DNA of 64,000 nt from HGM04593 sp045647885 (GTDB taxonomy: Bacteria; Bacteroidota; Bacteroidia; Bacteroidales; Bacteroidaceae), in the NCBI GenBank assembly GCA_045647885.1, contig JAZRMX010000014.1, positions 124,001 through 188,000 of the forward strand. The letters are read 5' to 3'. Shown here piece by piece: positions 9,582 to 19,573 of this stretch (position 1 is the first letter of the stretch; each line of letters starts with the position of its first letter). A model generated the notes under the pieces. It was given only the letters and a program-made list of their open reading frames with translations. It ran no database searches and had not been told where the DNA came from. The translations under genes were made by a program, and so were the position numbers.

Positions 9582-11480
9582 ATGGAAGTAAACTCAAAAT
9601 ATCCTCTTTTGGGGAAAATAAATTCTCCTGCCGACTTGCGAAAACTGCCCGAAAAGCAACTGCCGCAGGTTTGTAAAGAATTGAGGGACTTTATTATAGA
9701 ATCGTGTTCCACTAACCCCGGACATTTTGCGTCGAGCCTCGGAACTGTGGAGCTTACCGTGGCCTTGCACTACGTGTTTGACACGCCTTGTGATAAACTT
9801 GTGTGGGACGTTGGTCATCAGGCTTACGGTCATAAGATACTCACAGGCCGTCGCGACACGTTTAATACCAACCGTAAGTTGGGTGGAGTAAAGCCTTTCC
9901 CTGCTCCCGAAGAGAGCGAGTATGATGCTTTTATGGCAGGTCACGCGTCGAACTCGATATCGGCTGCACTTGGACTTGCAGTGTCGGCATCCTTGCAGGC
10001 GAAAGAGGACGAGCACGTTGTTGCAATCATAGGTGACGGCTCTATGAGCGGTGGTCTTGCTTTCGAGGGTTTGAATAATATGTCGAACTGCGAGAATAAC
10101 CTTCTTGTCATTCTCAACGACAACAATATGTCTATCGACAAGAGCGTGGGTGGTCTCAGCCAGTTGCTCATAACAATGCATTCATCGCGTTTCTACAATA
10201 AACTGCGCAACCGTCTGGCACGCTGTTTTACCCGTGTCGGCCTGCTTAATAAGAAACGCGCGACTGCGCTCACTCGCTTCAATAACGGCTTGAAAGCTAT
10301 GCTTTTCCGCCGTTATAACATCTTTGAGGCAATGTCGGCACGCTATTTTGGCCCCATTGACGGTCACGATGTCCGTGAACTGGTGCGCATGTTGCTTGTT
10401 GTGAAGAATATGAAAGGCCCTAAGATGCTCCACATAAACACGGTGAAGGGAAAAGGCTATAAACCAGCCGAGGATACTCCCACGTTGTGGCACCAGCCCG
10501 GCCTGTTCGATATTGAGACCGGAGAGCGTCTTGTAAAGAAGGGTGGAAGTCCGCGTTTCCAGGATGTGTTCGGCGAGACACTTGTGGAACTTGCCCGTCT
10601 TAACGACAAGGTGGTGGGTGTTACTCCTGCTATGCCCACAGGCTGTTCTATGAATCTGCTGATGAATGAAATGCCTTCACGCTTCTTCGATGTGGGTATT
10701 GCCGAGGGACACGCTGTAACATTCTCTGCAGGTCTTGCAAAGGGTGGTCTGATGCCTTTCTGCAACATCTATTCGTCATTTATGCAGCGTGCCTACGACA
10801 ACCTTATCCACGATGCGGCATTGCAGCGTGTCGATATGGTACTTTGCCTTGACCGTGCCGGTCTTGTGGGTGAGGATGGTCCCACACATCACGGAGCATT
10901 CGACCTTGCTTATCTTCGCCCCATTCCAAATATAACCATATCTTCGCCCTATGACGAGTGCGAGTTGCGTCGTCTTATGTACACAGCGCAGCAACCGGGT
11001 ATGGGTACTTTTGTAATACGTTATCCTCGTGGCAAGGGTTCTCTTGCCGAGTGGCGTTGTCCGTTGGAAACAGTGGAGGTGGGCAAAGGCCGCCTTATGA
11101 AACAGGGAACCGATGTCGCGTTGCTCACCCTGGGTCCCATAGGTAAAGTGGCGGAAAAGGCAGTTGCCGAAGCTGAAAAACAGGGCGTTAGTGTGGCGCA
11201 TTACGATATGCGTTTCCTTAAACCCCTCGACACGGATATAATGCGTACCGTGGGCGAGAATTTTAAATATGTAGTTACTTTGGAGGATGGTGTCGTGAAG
11301 GGTGGTCTTGCCGGCGCAGTAGCCGAATATATGGCTTCCAACGGTTATAGCCCGAAAATAAAAAGTATAGGTATACCCGATACTTTCGTGGAACACGGCA
11401 CTCCCCAGGAACTTTACGATATATGCAAAATGGACAACAATTCGGTCCTTGATGCAATTTTAAAATACAAAAAGAGATAA
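9582..11480 (+). CDS. dxs: 1-Deoxy-D-xylulose-5-phosphate synthase
   Basis: This is the first enzyme of the MEP isoprenoid pathway; it condenses pyruvate and glyceraldehyde 3-phosphate with thiamine diphosphate. The 632 residues show WDVGHQAYGHKIL (about 79-91) and the ThDP motif GDGSMSGG followed by NN (about 150-190). HTVKGKGY and the transketolase pyrimidine-binding domain come next, with DRAGLVGEDGPTHHG near residue 425. It is followed after 3 bases by trkA, so the three genes dxs-trkA-trkH look like one transcript. The pathway gene ispG is also in the window. Confidence 0.97.
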   Translation: MEVNSKYPLLGKINSPADLRKLPEKQLPQVCKELRDFIIESCSTNPGHFASSLGTVELTVALHYVFDTPCDKLVWDVGHQAYGHKILTGRRDTFNTNRKLGGVKPFPAPEESEYDAFMAGHASNSISAALGLAVSASLQAKEDEHVVAIIGDGSMSGGLAFEGLNNMSNCENNLLVILNDNNMSIDKSVGGLSQLLITMHSSRFYNKLRNRLARCFTRVGLLNKKRATALTRFNNGLKAMLFRRYNIFEAMSARYFGPIDGHDVRELVRMLLVVKNMKGPKMLHINTVKGKGYKPAEDTPTLWHQPGLFDIETGERLVKKGGSPRFQDVFGETLVELARLNDKVVGVTPAMPTGCSMNLLMNEMPSRFFDVGIAEGHAVTFSAGLAKGGLMPFCNIYSSFMQRAYDNLIHDAALQRVDMVLCLDRAGLVGEDGPTHHGAFDLAYLRPIPNITISSPYDECELRRLMYTAQQPGMGTFVIRYPRGKGSLAEWRCPLETVEVGKGRLMKQGTDVALLTLGPIGKVAEKAVAEAEKQGVSVAHYDMRFLKPLDTDIMRTVGENFKYVVTLEDGVVKGGLAGAVAEYMASNGYSPKIKSIGIPDTFVEHGTPQELYDICKMDNNSVLDAILKYKKR

Positions 11481-11483
11481 TTT

Positions 11484-12821
11484 ATGAGAATTGTCATAGC
11501 CGGCGCAGGTGCTGTGGGAACCCACTTGGCAAAGATGCTCTCTGTGGGTAACGAGAATGTGGTGCTGATGGACGAGAATGAGGAGAGACTCGGCAAGATG
11601 GAGTCTCTCTTCGACCTTAAGGCGCAGGTTGGTGCTCCCACCAAAATCTCCGACCTCAAGCTTGCCGGTGCCGATGATGCCGACCTCTTTGTTGCTGTAA
11701 CTCCCAATGAGAGCGATAATGTAACTGCCTGTATCCTGGCCCACTATCTTGGTGCAAAGAAAACAGTGGCGCGTATCGATAATTACGAATATCTGCAACC
11801 CAAGCATAAAGGTTATTTTGCATCGTTGGGAATAGACTCTCTCATATATCCCGAACAGCTTGCAGCCGAGGAGATTGCTACAAGCATAAAATATAGCTGG
11901 ATGCGCCAGTTCCTTGAATTTGGTGATGGCGCATTGGTTATGGTCGGCGTTAAGGTGCGTCAGGGTGCTCCCATTTTGGGGACTCTTTTTAAGGACTTCC
12001 CCGGCGACACACCTTACCACATTGTGGCAATACAACGCGGTGACGAAACCATAATCCCCCGTGGAAATGACTCCATATACCCCGATGACCTTGTCTGCTT
12101 TATGACAGTAAAGGATAAAATTCCCTTCATACGCAGCATGTGTGGAAAATCGGAGTTCTCCGAGGTGCGTAGCCTCATAATTATGGGTGGTAGCCGTATA
12201 GCAGTGCGCACCGTGAAGCTCATCCCCGACAATATAAAGGTAAAGATCATTGAGAGCGACCTTAACCGTTGTCACAAACTTTTGGAACTGGTCGATGACA
12301 AGGTGATGATAATAAATGGCGATGCCCGCGACCCGGAACTGTTGCGTAGCGAGGGTATAGAGCATACCGACGCATTTATTGCCCTCAGCGATAATTCCGA
12401 AACAAATATACTTGCCTGCCTGTCGGCAAAACGTTCCGGTGTGTACCGTACCGTTGCCGAGGTTGAGAATATAGACTATATCTCAATGGCCGAGAATATG
12501 GATATAGGCTCGGTGATAAACAAAAAGAAACTTGCCGCCAGCAACATATTCCAGATGATGCTCAATACCGACGTGTCGAGCGTCAAGTGCCTCACTTTCA
12601 TACAGGCAGTGGTTGTGGAACTTCCCGTGAAGGAGGGTGCTGCAATTACCAAAAAGGCTGTGAAGGATTTGTCATTGCCTCACGGTGCAAATATCGGTGG
12701 TCTTATACGTAACGGCGAGGGTATGCACGTTACCGGTAATACAATGATACAGGCCGACGACCACGTTATAATATTCTGCCTTGAGCACGTTCTAAAGAAA
12801 CTCGAAAAATATTTCAATTGA
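11484..12821 (+). CDS. trkA: Trk potassium uptake regulator TrkA
   Basis: This is the cytoplasmic NAD(H)-binding gating subunit of the Trk K+ channel. The 445 residues contain two tandem TrkA-N/TrkA-C modules. The first Rossmann motif is IAGAGAVGTHLAKML (residues 4-18). The second half starts near residue 230 (LIIMGGSRIAVRTVKL), where the glycine motif is less regular. The stop overlaps the trkH start by 4 bases (ATGA), which fits translational coupling. Confidence 0.96.
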   Translation: MRIVIAGAGAVGTHLAKMLSVGNENVVLMDENEERLGKMESLFDLKAQVGAPTKISDLKLAGADDADLFVAVTPNESDNVTACILAHYLGAKKTVARIDNYEYLQPKHKGYFASLGIDSLIYPEQLAAEEIATSIKYSWMRQFLEFGDGALVMVGVKVRQGAPILGTLFKDFPGDTPYHIVAIQRGDETIIPRGNDSIYPDDLVCFMTVKDKIPFIRSMCGKSEFSEVRSLIIMGGSRIAVRTVKLIPDNIKVKIIESDLNRCHKLLELVDDKVMIINGDARDPELLRSEGIEHTDAFIALSDNSETNILACLSAKRSGVYRTVAEVENIDYISMAENMDIGSVINKKKLAASNIFQMMLNTDVSSVKCLTFIQAVVVELPVKEGAAITKKAVKDLSLPHGANIGGLIRNGEGMHVTGNTMIQADDHVIIFCLEHVLKKLEKYFN

Positions 12822-14275
12822 TGTTTCACCCCAAGATCATATCCAGAATCATAGGATTCCTGCTGATGATAGAGGCTGGTTTCTTGTTGAGCAGTCTTTT
12901 TGTATCGCTTTATTACCACGAACAAATAGTAGATACCTATATCTATAGTCTGGCCGCAATGGTGGGTGCCGGCACTCTTCTTGCATACATAGGCAAGGGG
13001 CAGGAACGTAACATATCGCGCAAAGACGGATATATTGTGGTAACTCTCTGCTGGGTGATATTTTCGCTTTTCGGGGCTTTGCCGTTTTACTTGAGCGGTT
13101 ACATTCCAACGGTAACCGATGCCTTTTTTGAAACAATGTCGGGCTTCTCCACCACGGGTGCCACCATTCTTGACAATATAGAATCCTTACCGCATAGCTT
13201 GCTCTTCTGGCGTGCTATGACACATTGGGTTGGTGGTTTGGGAATTGTATTCTTCACGGTGGCAGTGTTCCCGGTCTTTGGCTTGGGCGATATCAACCTG
13301 TTTGCAGCCGAGTCTGTTGGTCCGATGCGTGCGAAACTGCACCCCAGAATTTCTGTTGCGGCACGTTGGATACTTACTGTTTATGTGGGGCTTACAGCTT
13401 TAGCTGTTGTAGCTTTCTACTTTTCGGGTATGGGAGGCTTCGATGCCGTGTGTCACGCAATGTCCACAGTAGCCACGGGTGGCTTCTCTACAAAACAGGC
13501 AAGTATTGCAGCCTTTAATTCGCCGCTTATAGACTATGTGGTGACCCTTTTTATGTTCCTGGGTGGAGTGAATTTCTCGCTTCTATATCTTTTCCTCTTT
13601 AAGGCAAAATTCGGAGAACTTTTGCGTGATAGTGAGTTTAGGGTTTATCTGGGGTCGATAATAATATTTACTGCAGTGGTGGCTGTAGGGCTCTATTTTA
13701 CTACATCTATGGGTGTGGAAGAGTCCTTCCGTGCTTCGCTGTTTCAGGTTGTTTCCATACAGACAACTACCGGGTTTGCAACCTCTAACTATGTTCTGTG
13801 GTTGCCAGTTCTGTGGTTGCTGCTTAGTGCGCTGATGTTCTTTGGTGCTTGCTCCGGTTCTACGAGTGGTGCTATGAAGTGTGCACGTATATCAATCCTC
13901 GGCAGGGTGATGTTTAATGAGTTCAAACGAATTGTACACCCTAATGCAGTTATTCCTGTGCGTATGAGTGGAAAGATTGTACCCACTACGGTGCAATCGG
14001 CAATACTTGCCTACACGGTGCTCTATGTGGGTATGATTGTTATAGGTATTTTTGTGAATATGACCTTTGGGCTTGATTTCCTCGATGCTTACGGTCTTTC
14101 GGCCACTTCGGTTAGTAATGTAGGTCCTGCGCTCGGACATTATGGTCCTATGGATTCTTTCTCAACCTTGCCGGCGGTTATCAAGTGGTTCTGCTCGTTC
14201 CAGATGTTGGTGGGCCGTCTTGAATTCTTTGCGGTGTTGCTGTTGCTTGTGCCCGCATTCTGGAAACGTAATTAA
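12818..14275 (+). CDS. trkH: Trk potassium uptake membrane subunit TrkH
   Basis: This is the membrane pore of the Trk K+ transporter. The 485 residues have about 10-12 hydrophobic segments and four pore-loop repeats with filter-like glycines, such as MSGFSTTGATIL (about 106-117), MSTVATGGFSTKQ, QTTTGFATSN and SATSVSNVGPALG. It is coupled to trkA by a 4-base overlap. Its stop codon overlaps that of the convergent DUF4435 gene. Confidence 0.96.
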   Translation: MMFHPKIISRIIGFLLMIEAGFLLSSLFVSLYYHEQIVDTYIYSLAAMVGAGTLLAYIGKGQERNISRKDGYIVVTLCWVIFSLFGALPFYLSGYIPTVTDAFFETMSGFSTTGATILDNIESLPHSLLFWRAMTHWVGGLGIVFFTVAVFPVFGLGDINLFAAESVGPMRAKLHPRISVAARWILTVYVGLTALAVVAFYFSGMGGFDAVCHAMSTVATGGFSTKQASIAAFNSPLIDYVVTLFMFLGGVNFSLLYLFLFKAKFGELLRDSEFRVYLGSIIIFTAVVAVGLYFTTSMGVEESFRASLFQVVSIQTTTGFATSNYVLWLPVLWLLLSALMFFGACSGSTSGAMKCARISILGRVMFNEFKRIVHPNAVIPVRMSGKIVPTTVQSAILAYTVLYVGMIVIGIFVNMTFGLDFLDAYGLSATSVSNVGPALGHYGPMDSFSTLPAVIKWFCSFQMLVGRLEFFAVLLLLVPAFWKRN

Positions 14276-15267
14276 TCCAGTGATTTAAGGAATTTTTCAA
14301 TGTCGTTCTGCAAACGCTTGTAGGGCGCAGCGTCGGTGTACGCGGTATTCTTGCCGAGTATTATTGCTACGTCGCATTGGCTGTGGCGGTATGAAGAGAG
14401 CTCGTTGGAGTATTGCTGGCGGTGGTAGGCATATTTTTCTATCTCTCGCTCGCGTTTTCCGCGTAGGAAACGGCAGATGGGGGAGAGTATGCGCATAACG
14501 ACGCTATCCATAATGTGGTGTCCTTGAATATATAGGTAGCACTCTTCGGGCAGAATACCCAATGAGGCGAGTTCTTCTTTTAAAGCCTCGTACTCCTCGG
14601 CAAGATGAGGGAATCTCTTTTGTAACAGCGTGGTGTTGTGTTTTACTCGTCCTTCGAGTTGCTTTAGTGAGAGTGCCGGGTTTTCTATGTTGAACGATGT
14701 GAGGCGCACAATTTCGCAAAAGTGCTGCATACTCATTGTCTTAAGGTCGTGTTTGCGGTAGAGTAGAATATTCCACACGAAAAGCGGGTAGCATATCTGT
14801 GAGTACAGGCGCATAAATGCCGGTATATCCATTACGTCGGTATCGTTGAGTGTGCTTTGTACACAAACTTGTTTAAGGCTTTCGGCGTAACACTTGAGGT
14901 TCTCTATCGCGTAGGCGTATGTGTGCAGTATGTAAGGGTTGCTTATTAGCTGTCGTGAACACTCTGTAGCTCCTTGCATCAGGTAGTCGTAGTCGGCATC
15001 AACGCAGGCTATCATATTGCGTCCTACGGCCTCTCCCAGCAGGTTCATCATAGCCTGTTTCTTGCCTTTGGTGAGTTTTTTCCGTGCAGGCAGCATTACC
15101 TCGAAACGGTATTTGTCGTTTTCGAAACGGCTGAATACATTACGCCAGAAGGAGATGTCGTCGTAACTTTCCACATAAGCAATTATGCGGTGCTTGGCTC
15201 TTTTTGGCCGCAATTTGTTGGCGGCTTCAATAAAGGCTGAATTAAGATATCCTGTGAGCTTTTTCAT
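14272..15267 (-). CDS. DUF4435 (TOPRIM-like) protein, partner of the adjacent ATPase
   Basis: The 331 residues match the DUF4435 pattern, a TOPRIM-type fold. The acidic residues are Glu33 in AYVESYDDISFW and the Asp90/Asp92/Asp94 group in CVDADYDYL. The middle of the protein is mostly helical. DUF4435 proteins paired with an ABC/AAA-type ATPase include AriB of the PARIS anti-phage system, where the TOPRIM part is an RNA nuclease. The ATPase gene lies 20 bases upstream on the same strand, so they form an operon. Whether this pair is defensive or a housekeeping relative is open. Confidence 0.8.
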   Translation of the reverse strand: MKKLTGYLNSAFIEAANKLRPKRAKHRIIAYVESYDDISFWRNVFSRFENDKYRFEVMLPARKKLTKGKKQAMMNLLGEAVGRNMIACVDADYDYLMQGATECSRQLISNPYILHTYAYAIENLKCYAESLKQVCVQSTLNDTDVMDIPAFMRLYSQICYPLFVWNILLYRKHDLKTMSMQHFCEIVRLTSFNIENPALSLKQLEGRVKHNTTLLQKRFPHLAEEYEALKEELASLGILPEECYLYIQGHHIMDSVVMRILSPICRFLRGKREREIEKYAYHRQQYSNELSSYRHSQCDVAIILGKNTAYTDAAPYKRLQNDIEKFLKSLD

Positions 15268-15287
15268 ACTTCACAGTTTTATGTTTT

Positions 15288-16112
15288 TTACGTTGTAATA
15301 TCTTCCATTTCTGTTACAGCATCGGCCCAGCCGTTCATAATTATGGCAGGCGAGTGTGTACACAGAATAATCTGTGCGTTTGGATTGAGCGTGCGTATGA
15401 GGCTTATAAGTTGCTGCTGCCACTCTATGTGCAGGGATATTTCGGGCTCGTCCATAAGCATAACGCAGTGGCTGTTCTCCTGTACGAGTGCGGTGAGCAG
15501 AATTACAAGCATCTGTTTTTCTCCCGAAGAGAGCATATAGGGAGAAACGGTCTCTCCGTACTGCTCAAAGAAAATTTCGTTGCTTGTGCGGTTTATCTTT
15601 TTTGCCGTGGGGGCGAAAAGCTCGTCTATAAGGTCCTGAAATATCTTCTTTGGCTTGGTAAGCTCGGCCGCGGCCTTCTGCTCATCCGGGTTGCCCGATG
15701 TGAGAAGTTCTATTATTTTGTTGCCAATGTTTACCTGGTAGTTCAGGTAGCGGCGTTGCAGGTTGTAGAGCTGCCAGTCGAGCTCGGTGCGTATGTCTGC
15801 TCCCGGAATCTTTTCCAGCATTTCGCCGTTGAGTATCGGGCGGTCAATACTGCTTATTATATCGAACTGTATGCTGGTGGCCTCTTCGGGGTAGAATTTT
15901 ATGTGAACACCGTTCTCGGGATTGGTGGTGAGACGCCCTTCGCGCATAACGTTAAGGTGGCGTGCCGAACGGTTTATTACCGTGCTTTTACCCACGCCGT
16001 TGCTGCCACTCAAAATGTTTACATCGGGGTTCAGTTCCCAGAAAATATGTTTGCGGTTAGCCCATAGCGAGTCAATCTCAATGCTCTTTATATATAGTCC
16101 CGGCTTCTCCAT
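15288..16112 (-). CDS. ABC/SMC-type ATPase paired with DUF4435
   Basis: The 274 residues carry all ABC-ATPase signatures: Walker A GSNGVGKST (about 35-43), signature LSSGEKQ (about 194-200), Walker B CVMLMDEPEISLH (about 214-226) and H-loop ILCTHSPAII. I start at ATG 16112 rather than the TTG 18 bases upstream. It belongs to the AAA_15/AAA_21-like group that includes OLD and AriA ATPases, but it is much shorter than AriA. It probably acts as sensor or scaffold for the DUF4435 protein. Confidence 0.85.
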   Translation of the reverse strand: MEKPGLYIKSIEIDSLWANRKHIFWELNPDVNILSGSNGVGKSTVINRSARHLNVMREGRLTTNPENGVHIKFYPEEATSIQFDIISSIDRPILNGEMLEKIPGADIRTELDWQLYNLQRRYLNYQVNIGNKIIELLTSGNPDEQKAAAELTKPKKIFQDLIDELFAPTAKKINRTSNEIFFEQYGETVSPYMLSSGEKQMLVILLTALVQENSHCVMLMDEPEISLHIEWQQQLISLIRTLNPNAQIILCTHSPAIIMNGWADAVTEMEDITT

Positions 16113-16317
16113 ATTTGTGAGTTTTATCAATCTTTTAAACGAAAAGGACTCTTAAGCCTTTTTTGATATTTACAAAAATAGTATAATGTTCTTTCGATGC
16201 AAACAGATGTGTGTAAATAAAGTTTAAATTTATAAAAATTGTTGTTGCAAGAGTTGCATCGTGATAATTTCTGTTTAACTTCGCATCGTAAGCTTTTATA
16301 TTTTAAAATAAAGGTGT

Positions 16318-17961
16318 ATGGTAAGGATTTTTTGTGTAAATAACGGAGAGACCAAGAGCTTTCAGTCGGGAACCACGTTGCTTCAAATCAGCAAGGAGTT
16401 CTCTTTAGGTCTTTCTTATGAGGCGGTTGCGGCTCTTGTCAATAACGAGGTGAAAGGGCTTGATTTTCGTGTGTATAACCACAAGGATGTGGAATTCCTT
16501 GATATAACATCGGACGACGGAATGCGTATGTATGTACGTTCGCTCACCTTTGTTATGATGAAGGCTCTCAATGAACTTTTTCCTGGGCAAACTGTACGCT
16601 TTGAGAACCCTATTTCAAAAGGTTATTATTGTCGCCTCGATGGAGAAATTGATGAGGCACAGGTTGCACAGGTGCGTGAACTTATGCAGCAGATTATCGA
16701 CGAAGATACTCCTTTTCATCGTGTAGACTGCCGTACCTCCGAGGCTATTGAGATATTTGAGAATCTTGGGCGTGAGGACAGGGTGCGCCTGCTCAAGACC
16801 TACAATTACCTTTATACAAGCTATTACAAGCTTGGCGATTATATCGACCACTACTACGAAGGGCTGTTGCCGAGTGCAGGCTATATAAAGGTATTTGAGA
16901 TTGAGAAATTTGCCGACGGCGTGCTCTTGCGTGTGCCCAATCAGGATTGCCCCACTACGCTCGAAGATAAAGTGCCGCAGGAGAAACTGCAAGAGCGTTT
17001 CAGGGAGCGTTTGCGTTGGCATCAGATAATGGGCGTCGAGACAATTGGCGACTTCAATCTGGCTATGAATTTGGGGCACGAAGTAGACCTTGTGAATATT
17101 GCCGAGGCTTTGCAAGAAAAGAGCTTTTCGGCTATGGCCGATGCTGTTAAGGAGCGTGGCGCGCGCGTGGTGCTCATTGCAGGCCCCTCTTCTTCGGGAA
17201 AAACAACATCGAGCAAGCGTTTGAGCGTTCATCTTCTTGCTTGTGGTCTTAAGCCCGTGGCTGTGTCGCTCGACGATTTCTTTGTGGACCGCGAGAAGAG
17301 TCCCCGCAAGCCCAACGGGGAGTATGATTTTGAGTCAATCTACTCTATAGACCTTCCTTATTTCAACAAAACTCTTACAAGAATTCTTTCGGGTGAGGAG
17401 GTGGAGCTCCCTTACTATAATTTTGTTACCGGTCGTCGCGAATATCGTGGCAACAAAATAAAACTTAATGCGCAGATGGTGCTTGTAATCGAGGGTACTC
17501 ACGGCCTTAATCCAATGCTCACCCAGCAAGTGCCCGAGAAGGAGAAATTCCGCATATATGTCTCGGCGCTTACATCTATGAAACTCGATTATCACAACTA
17601 TATTTCAACCTCCGACACGCGCCTATTGCGCCGAATTATACGCGATGCAAAGTATCGCGGTTTTTCGGCAGTAGAGACCATAAGCCGTTGGCCAAGCGTG
17701 CGTGCCGGTGAAGAGGTGTGGATATTCCCCTATCAGGAGAATGCCGATGTTATGTTCAACTCCTCACTGTTGTATGAATTAGCAGCATTCAAATCGCAGG
17801 CCGAGCCTATGTTGCGCGCCGTTCCGCAGACCTGTCGCGAGTATTCTGTAGCACGCAGGCTTTTGCGTTTCCTGGATTATATTGTACCTTTGCGCGAGAA
17901 TATACTCCCGCTCACATCTGTAATGCGTGAATTCCTGGGCGGCAGTACCTTTACATATTGA
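16318..17961 (+). CDS. Nucleoside kinase with N-terminal TGS domain
   Basis: The 547 residues join a TGS-like domain (about 1-65), a threonyl-tRNA-synthetase-like second domain, and a uridine kinase/phosphoribulokinase domain. The kinase P-loop is AGPSSSGKTTSSKR near residue 285, followed by SLDDFFVDREKSPR. By family it would phosphorylate uridine or cytidine. The fusion is frequent in Bacteroidetes and Firmicutes, and the N-terminal part probably has a regulatory role. Its stop overlaps the region of the rpoN start, so the two are co-transcribed. Confidence 0.9.
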   Translation: MVRIFCVNNGETKSFQSGTTLLQISKEFSLGLSYEAVAALVNNEVKGLDFRVYNHKDVEFLDITSDDGMRMYVRSLTFVMMKALNELFPGQTVRFENPISKGYYCRLDGEIDEAQVAQVRELMQQIIDEDTPFHRVDCRTSEAIEIFENLGREDRVRLLKTYNYLYTSYYKLGDYIDHYYEGLLPSAGYIKVFEIEKFADGVLLRVPNQDCPTTLEDKVPQEKLQERFRERLRWHQIMGVETIGDFNLAMNLGHEVDLVNIAEALQEKSFSAMADAVKERGARVVLIAGPSSSGKTTSSKRLSVHLLACGLKPVAVSLDDFFVDREKSPRKPNGEYDFESIYSIDLPYFNKTLTRILSGEEVELPYYNFVTGRREYRGNKIKLNAQMVLVIEGTHGLNPMLTQQVPEKEKFRIYVSALTSMKLDYHNYISTSDTRLLRRIIRDAKYRGFSAVETISRWPSVRAGEEVWIFPYQENADVMFNSSLLYELAAFKSQAEPMLRAVPQTCREYSVARRLLRFLDYIVPLRENILPLTSVMREFLGGSTFTY

Positions 17962-17963
17962 TT

Positions 17964-19412
17964 ATGGCAAGAAATCGTTTCGCACAGCAGCAGACCCAGC
18001 AACAGGTCCAGACCCAGTCGTTGTCGCCCCAGCAGGTGATGGTGGCCCGCCTCCTCGAACTTACTACCGTGGAGGTGGAGGAACGTGTGCGTGGCGAGGT
18101 TATTGAGAATCCTGCGTTGGAAGCTGTGGAGCCCGAATATCAGCGAGTGGATAATGAACAGGGCGACGCTTACTCCGACAATGCAGGAGGATATGATTCG
18201 GCCGACGACTACTCTTCGCCCGATGATATTCCCGAATATAACGGATGGGATTACCACGGTGGAGGCTCCGGAATGGAATATCCCGTGAGCGACGTGCATA
18301 CTTTTGGAGATACCCTTGTGGAACAACTAAGCGAATTGTCGCTTACGCCTCAGGAGCAGGTGGTGGGTGAATATCTTATAGGCTCACTCGACGACGATGG
18401 TCTTTTGCATAAGCCACTTGTTGAAATTGAAGACGAATTGTTGTTATATGCTTCCATTGCTGTGTCGCAGCAGGAAATAGAAGATGTACTGAAGAAAATT
18501 CAGAGTTTTGAGCCGGCAGGCATTGCCGCACGTTCCCTTCAGGAGTGTCTTTTGTTACAGCTCGAACGCAACAGTGAGTCGCGCGATCTTGCGTTGCACA
18601 AGCGTATCGTGTCCGATTATTACGACGACTTTACAAAGAGGCGTTGGGACAGCCTCCCTGCGAAACTGCAGGTGAGCGAACAGGAGTGTCGCAATGCCAT
18701 AGCCGATATTGTGCGCCTTAACCCCCGCCCCGGTGCCTCGCTTGTGGAAAGTGTGGCTGTGCCCAATCAACAGATAGTGCCCGATTTTAACATAGAAGTA
18801 CAGGGTGAAGAGGTCTCTGTGGTGCTGAACAATTATTATGTTCCGGCTCTGCGCGTGAGCGAGGAGTATGAGAGTATGCTTGCAGCGCAGAGCAACAGCA
18901 CTAATGCCGAACACCGTGCGGCTGCGCAGTTCCTTAAACAGAAAATTGATTCGGCAAAGAATTTTATAAGCGCCATAAAACAGCGTGAGGAGACGCTTCT
19001 GCGTACAATGTCGGCAATTGTTGCGGCGCAAAAGCCCTTCTTTACAGGTGGTGGCGATGAGTCGCTTCTCACCCCTATGATACTCGATGATATTGCTAAA
19101 AAAACAGGGTACGACATCTCCACCGTCTCGCGTGTGAGCAATAGTAAATATGCGCAGTTGCCGTGGGGTATATACCCGTTGAAATATTTCTTCAGCGATG
19201 GAGTGGCGACCACCGACGGCGGCGAACGCTCTGTGCGTGAGCTTTATCGCATAATACAGGAACTTGTTGCTGCCGAGGATAAACGTAACCCTCTTACCGA
19301 TGAAGAACTTATGGAGCAGTTGCGTCTTCAGGGCTTCTCGCTTGCCCGTCGCACGGTTGCAAAATATCGCGAGCATCTGCATATTCCCGTTGCACGCCTG
19401 CGCAGGGAGTAG
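17964..19412 (+). CDS. rpoN: RNA polymerase sigma-54 factor
   Basis: This is the alternative sigma factor that needs AAA+ activators. I choose ATG 17964 (MARNRFAQQQ); a TTG 6 bases earlier is less likely. Region I is Gln- and Leu-rich (LSPQQVMVARLLEL, about 20-33), followed by an acidic region II (about 50-110). The core-binding and DNA-binding domains come next, and the diagnostic RpoN box (ARRTVAKYRE) is near residue 465. It follows the nucleoside kinase without a gap. No sigma-54 activator gene is in this window. Confidence 0.96.
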   Translation: MARNRFAQQQTQQQVQTQSLSPQQVMVARLLELTTVEVEERVRGEVIENPALEAVEPEYQRVDNEQGDAYSDNAGGYDSADDYSSPDDIPEYNGWDYHGGGSGMEYPVSDVHTFGDTLVEQLSELSLTPQEQVVGEYLIGSLDDDGLLHKPLVEIEDELLLYASIAVSQQEIEDVLKKIQSFEPAGIAARSLQECLLLQLERNSESRDLALHKRIVSDYYDDFTKRRWDSLPAKLQVSEQECRNAIADIVRLNPRPGASLVESVAVPNQQIVPDFNIEVQGEEVSVVLNNYYVPALRVSEEYESMLAAQSNSTNAEHRAAAQFLKQKIDSAKNFISAIKQREETLLRTMSAIVAAQKPFFTGGGDESLLTPMILDDIAKKTGYDISTVSRVSNSKYAQLPWGIYPLKYFFSDGVATTDGGERSVRELYRIIQELVAAEDKRNPLTDEELMEQLRLQGFSLARRTVAKYREHLHIPVARLRRE

Positions 19413-19451
19413 CGCCGGCTAAATATCTATAAGATATTTTGTGTTATATCT

Positions 19452-19482
19452 TTTGTCTTTTCGGAAATTAGCCGTAAATTTG
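19452..19482 (+). promoter_or_regulatory. Consensus Bacteroidetes promoter for fbp
   Basis: A -33 TTTG at 19452-19455 is separated by exactly 19 bases from a -7 TAAATTTG at 19475-19482. Both boxes match the sigma-ABfr consensus. The predicted start leaves a leader of about 85 bases before fbp. Confidence 0.75.
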
Positions 19483-19573
19483 CAATAATACGTTTATTGG
19501 CAGTGGTGGGTCTTTGCCCTTGTGCAGGGTTTATGGGCTTGCCGAGCCTTTGAATAATTAAAAGCATAGAGTT

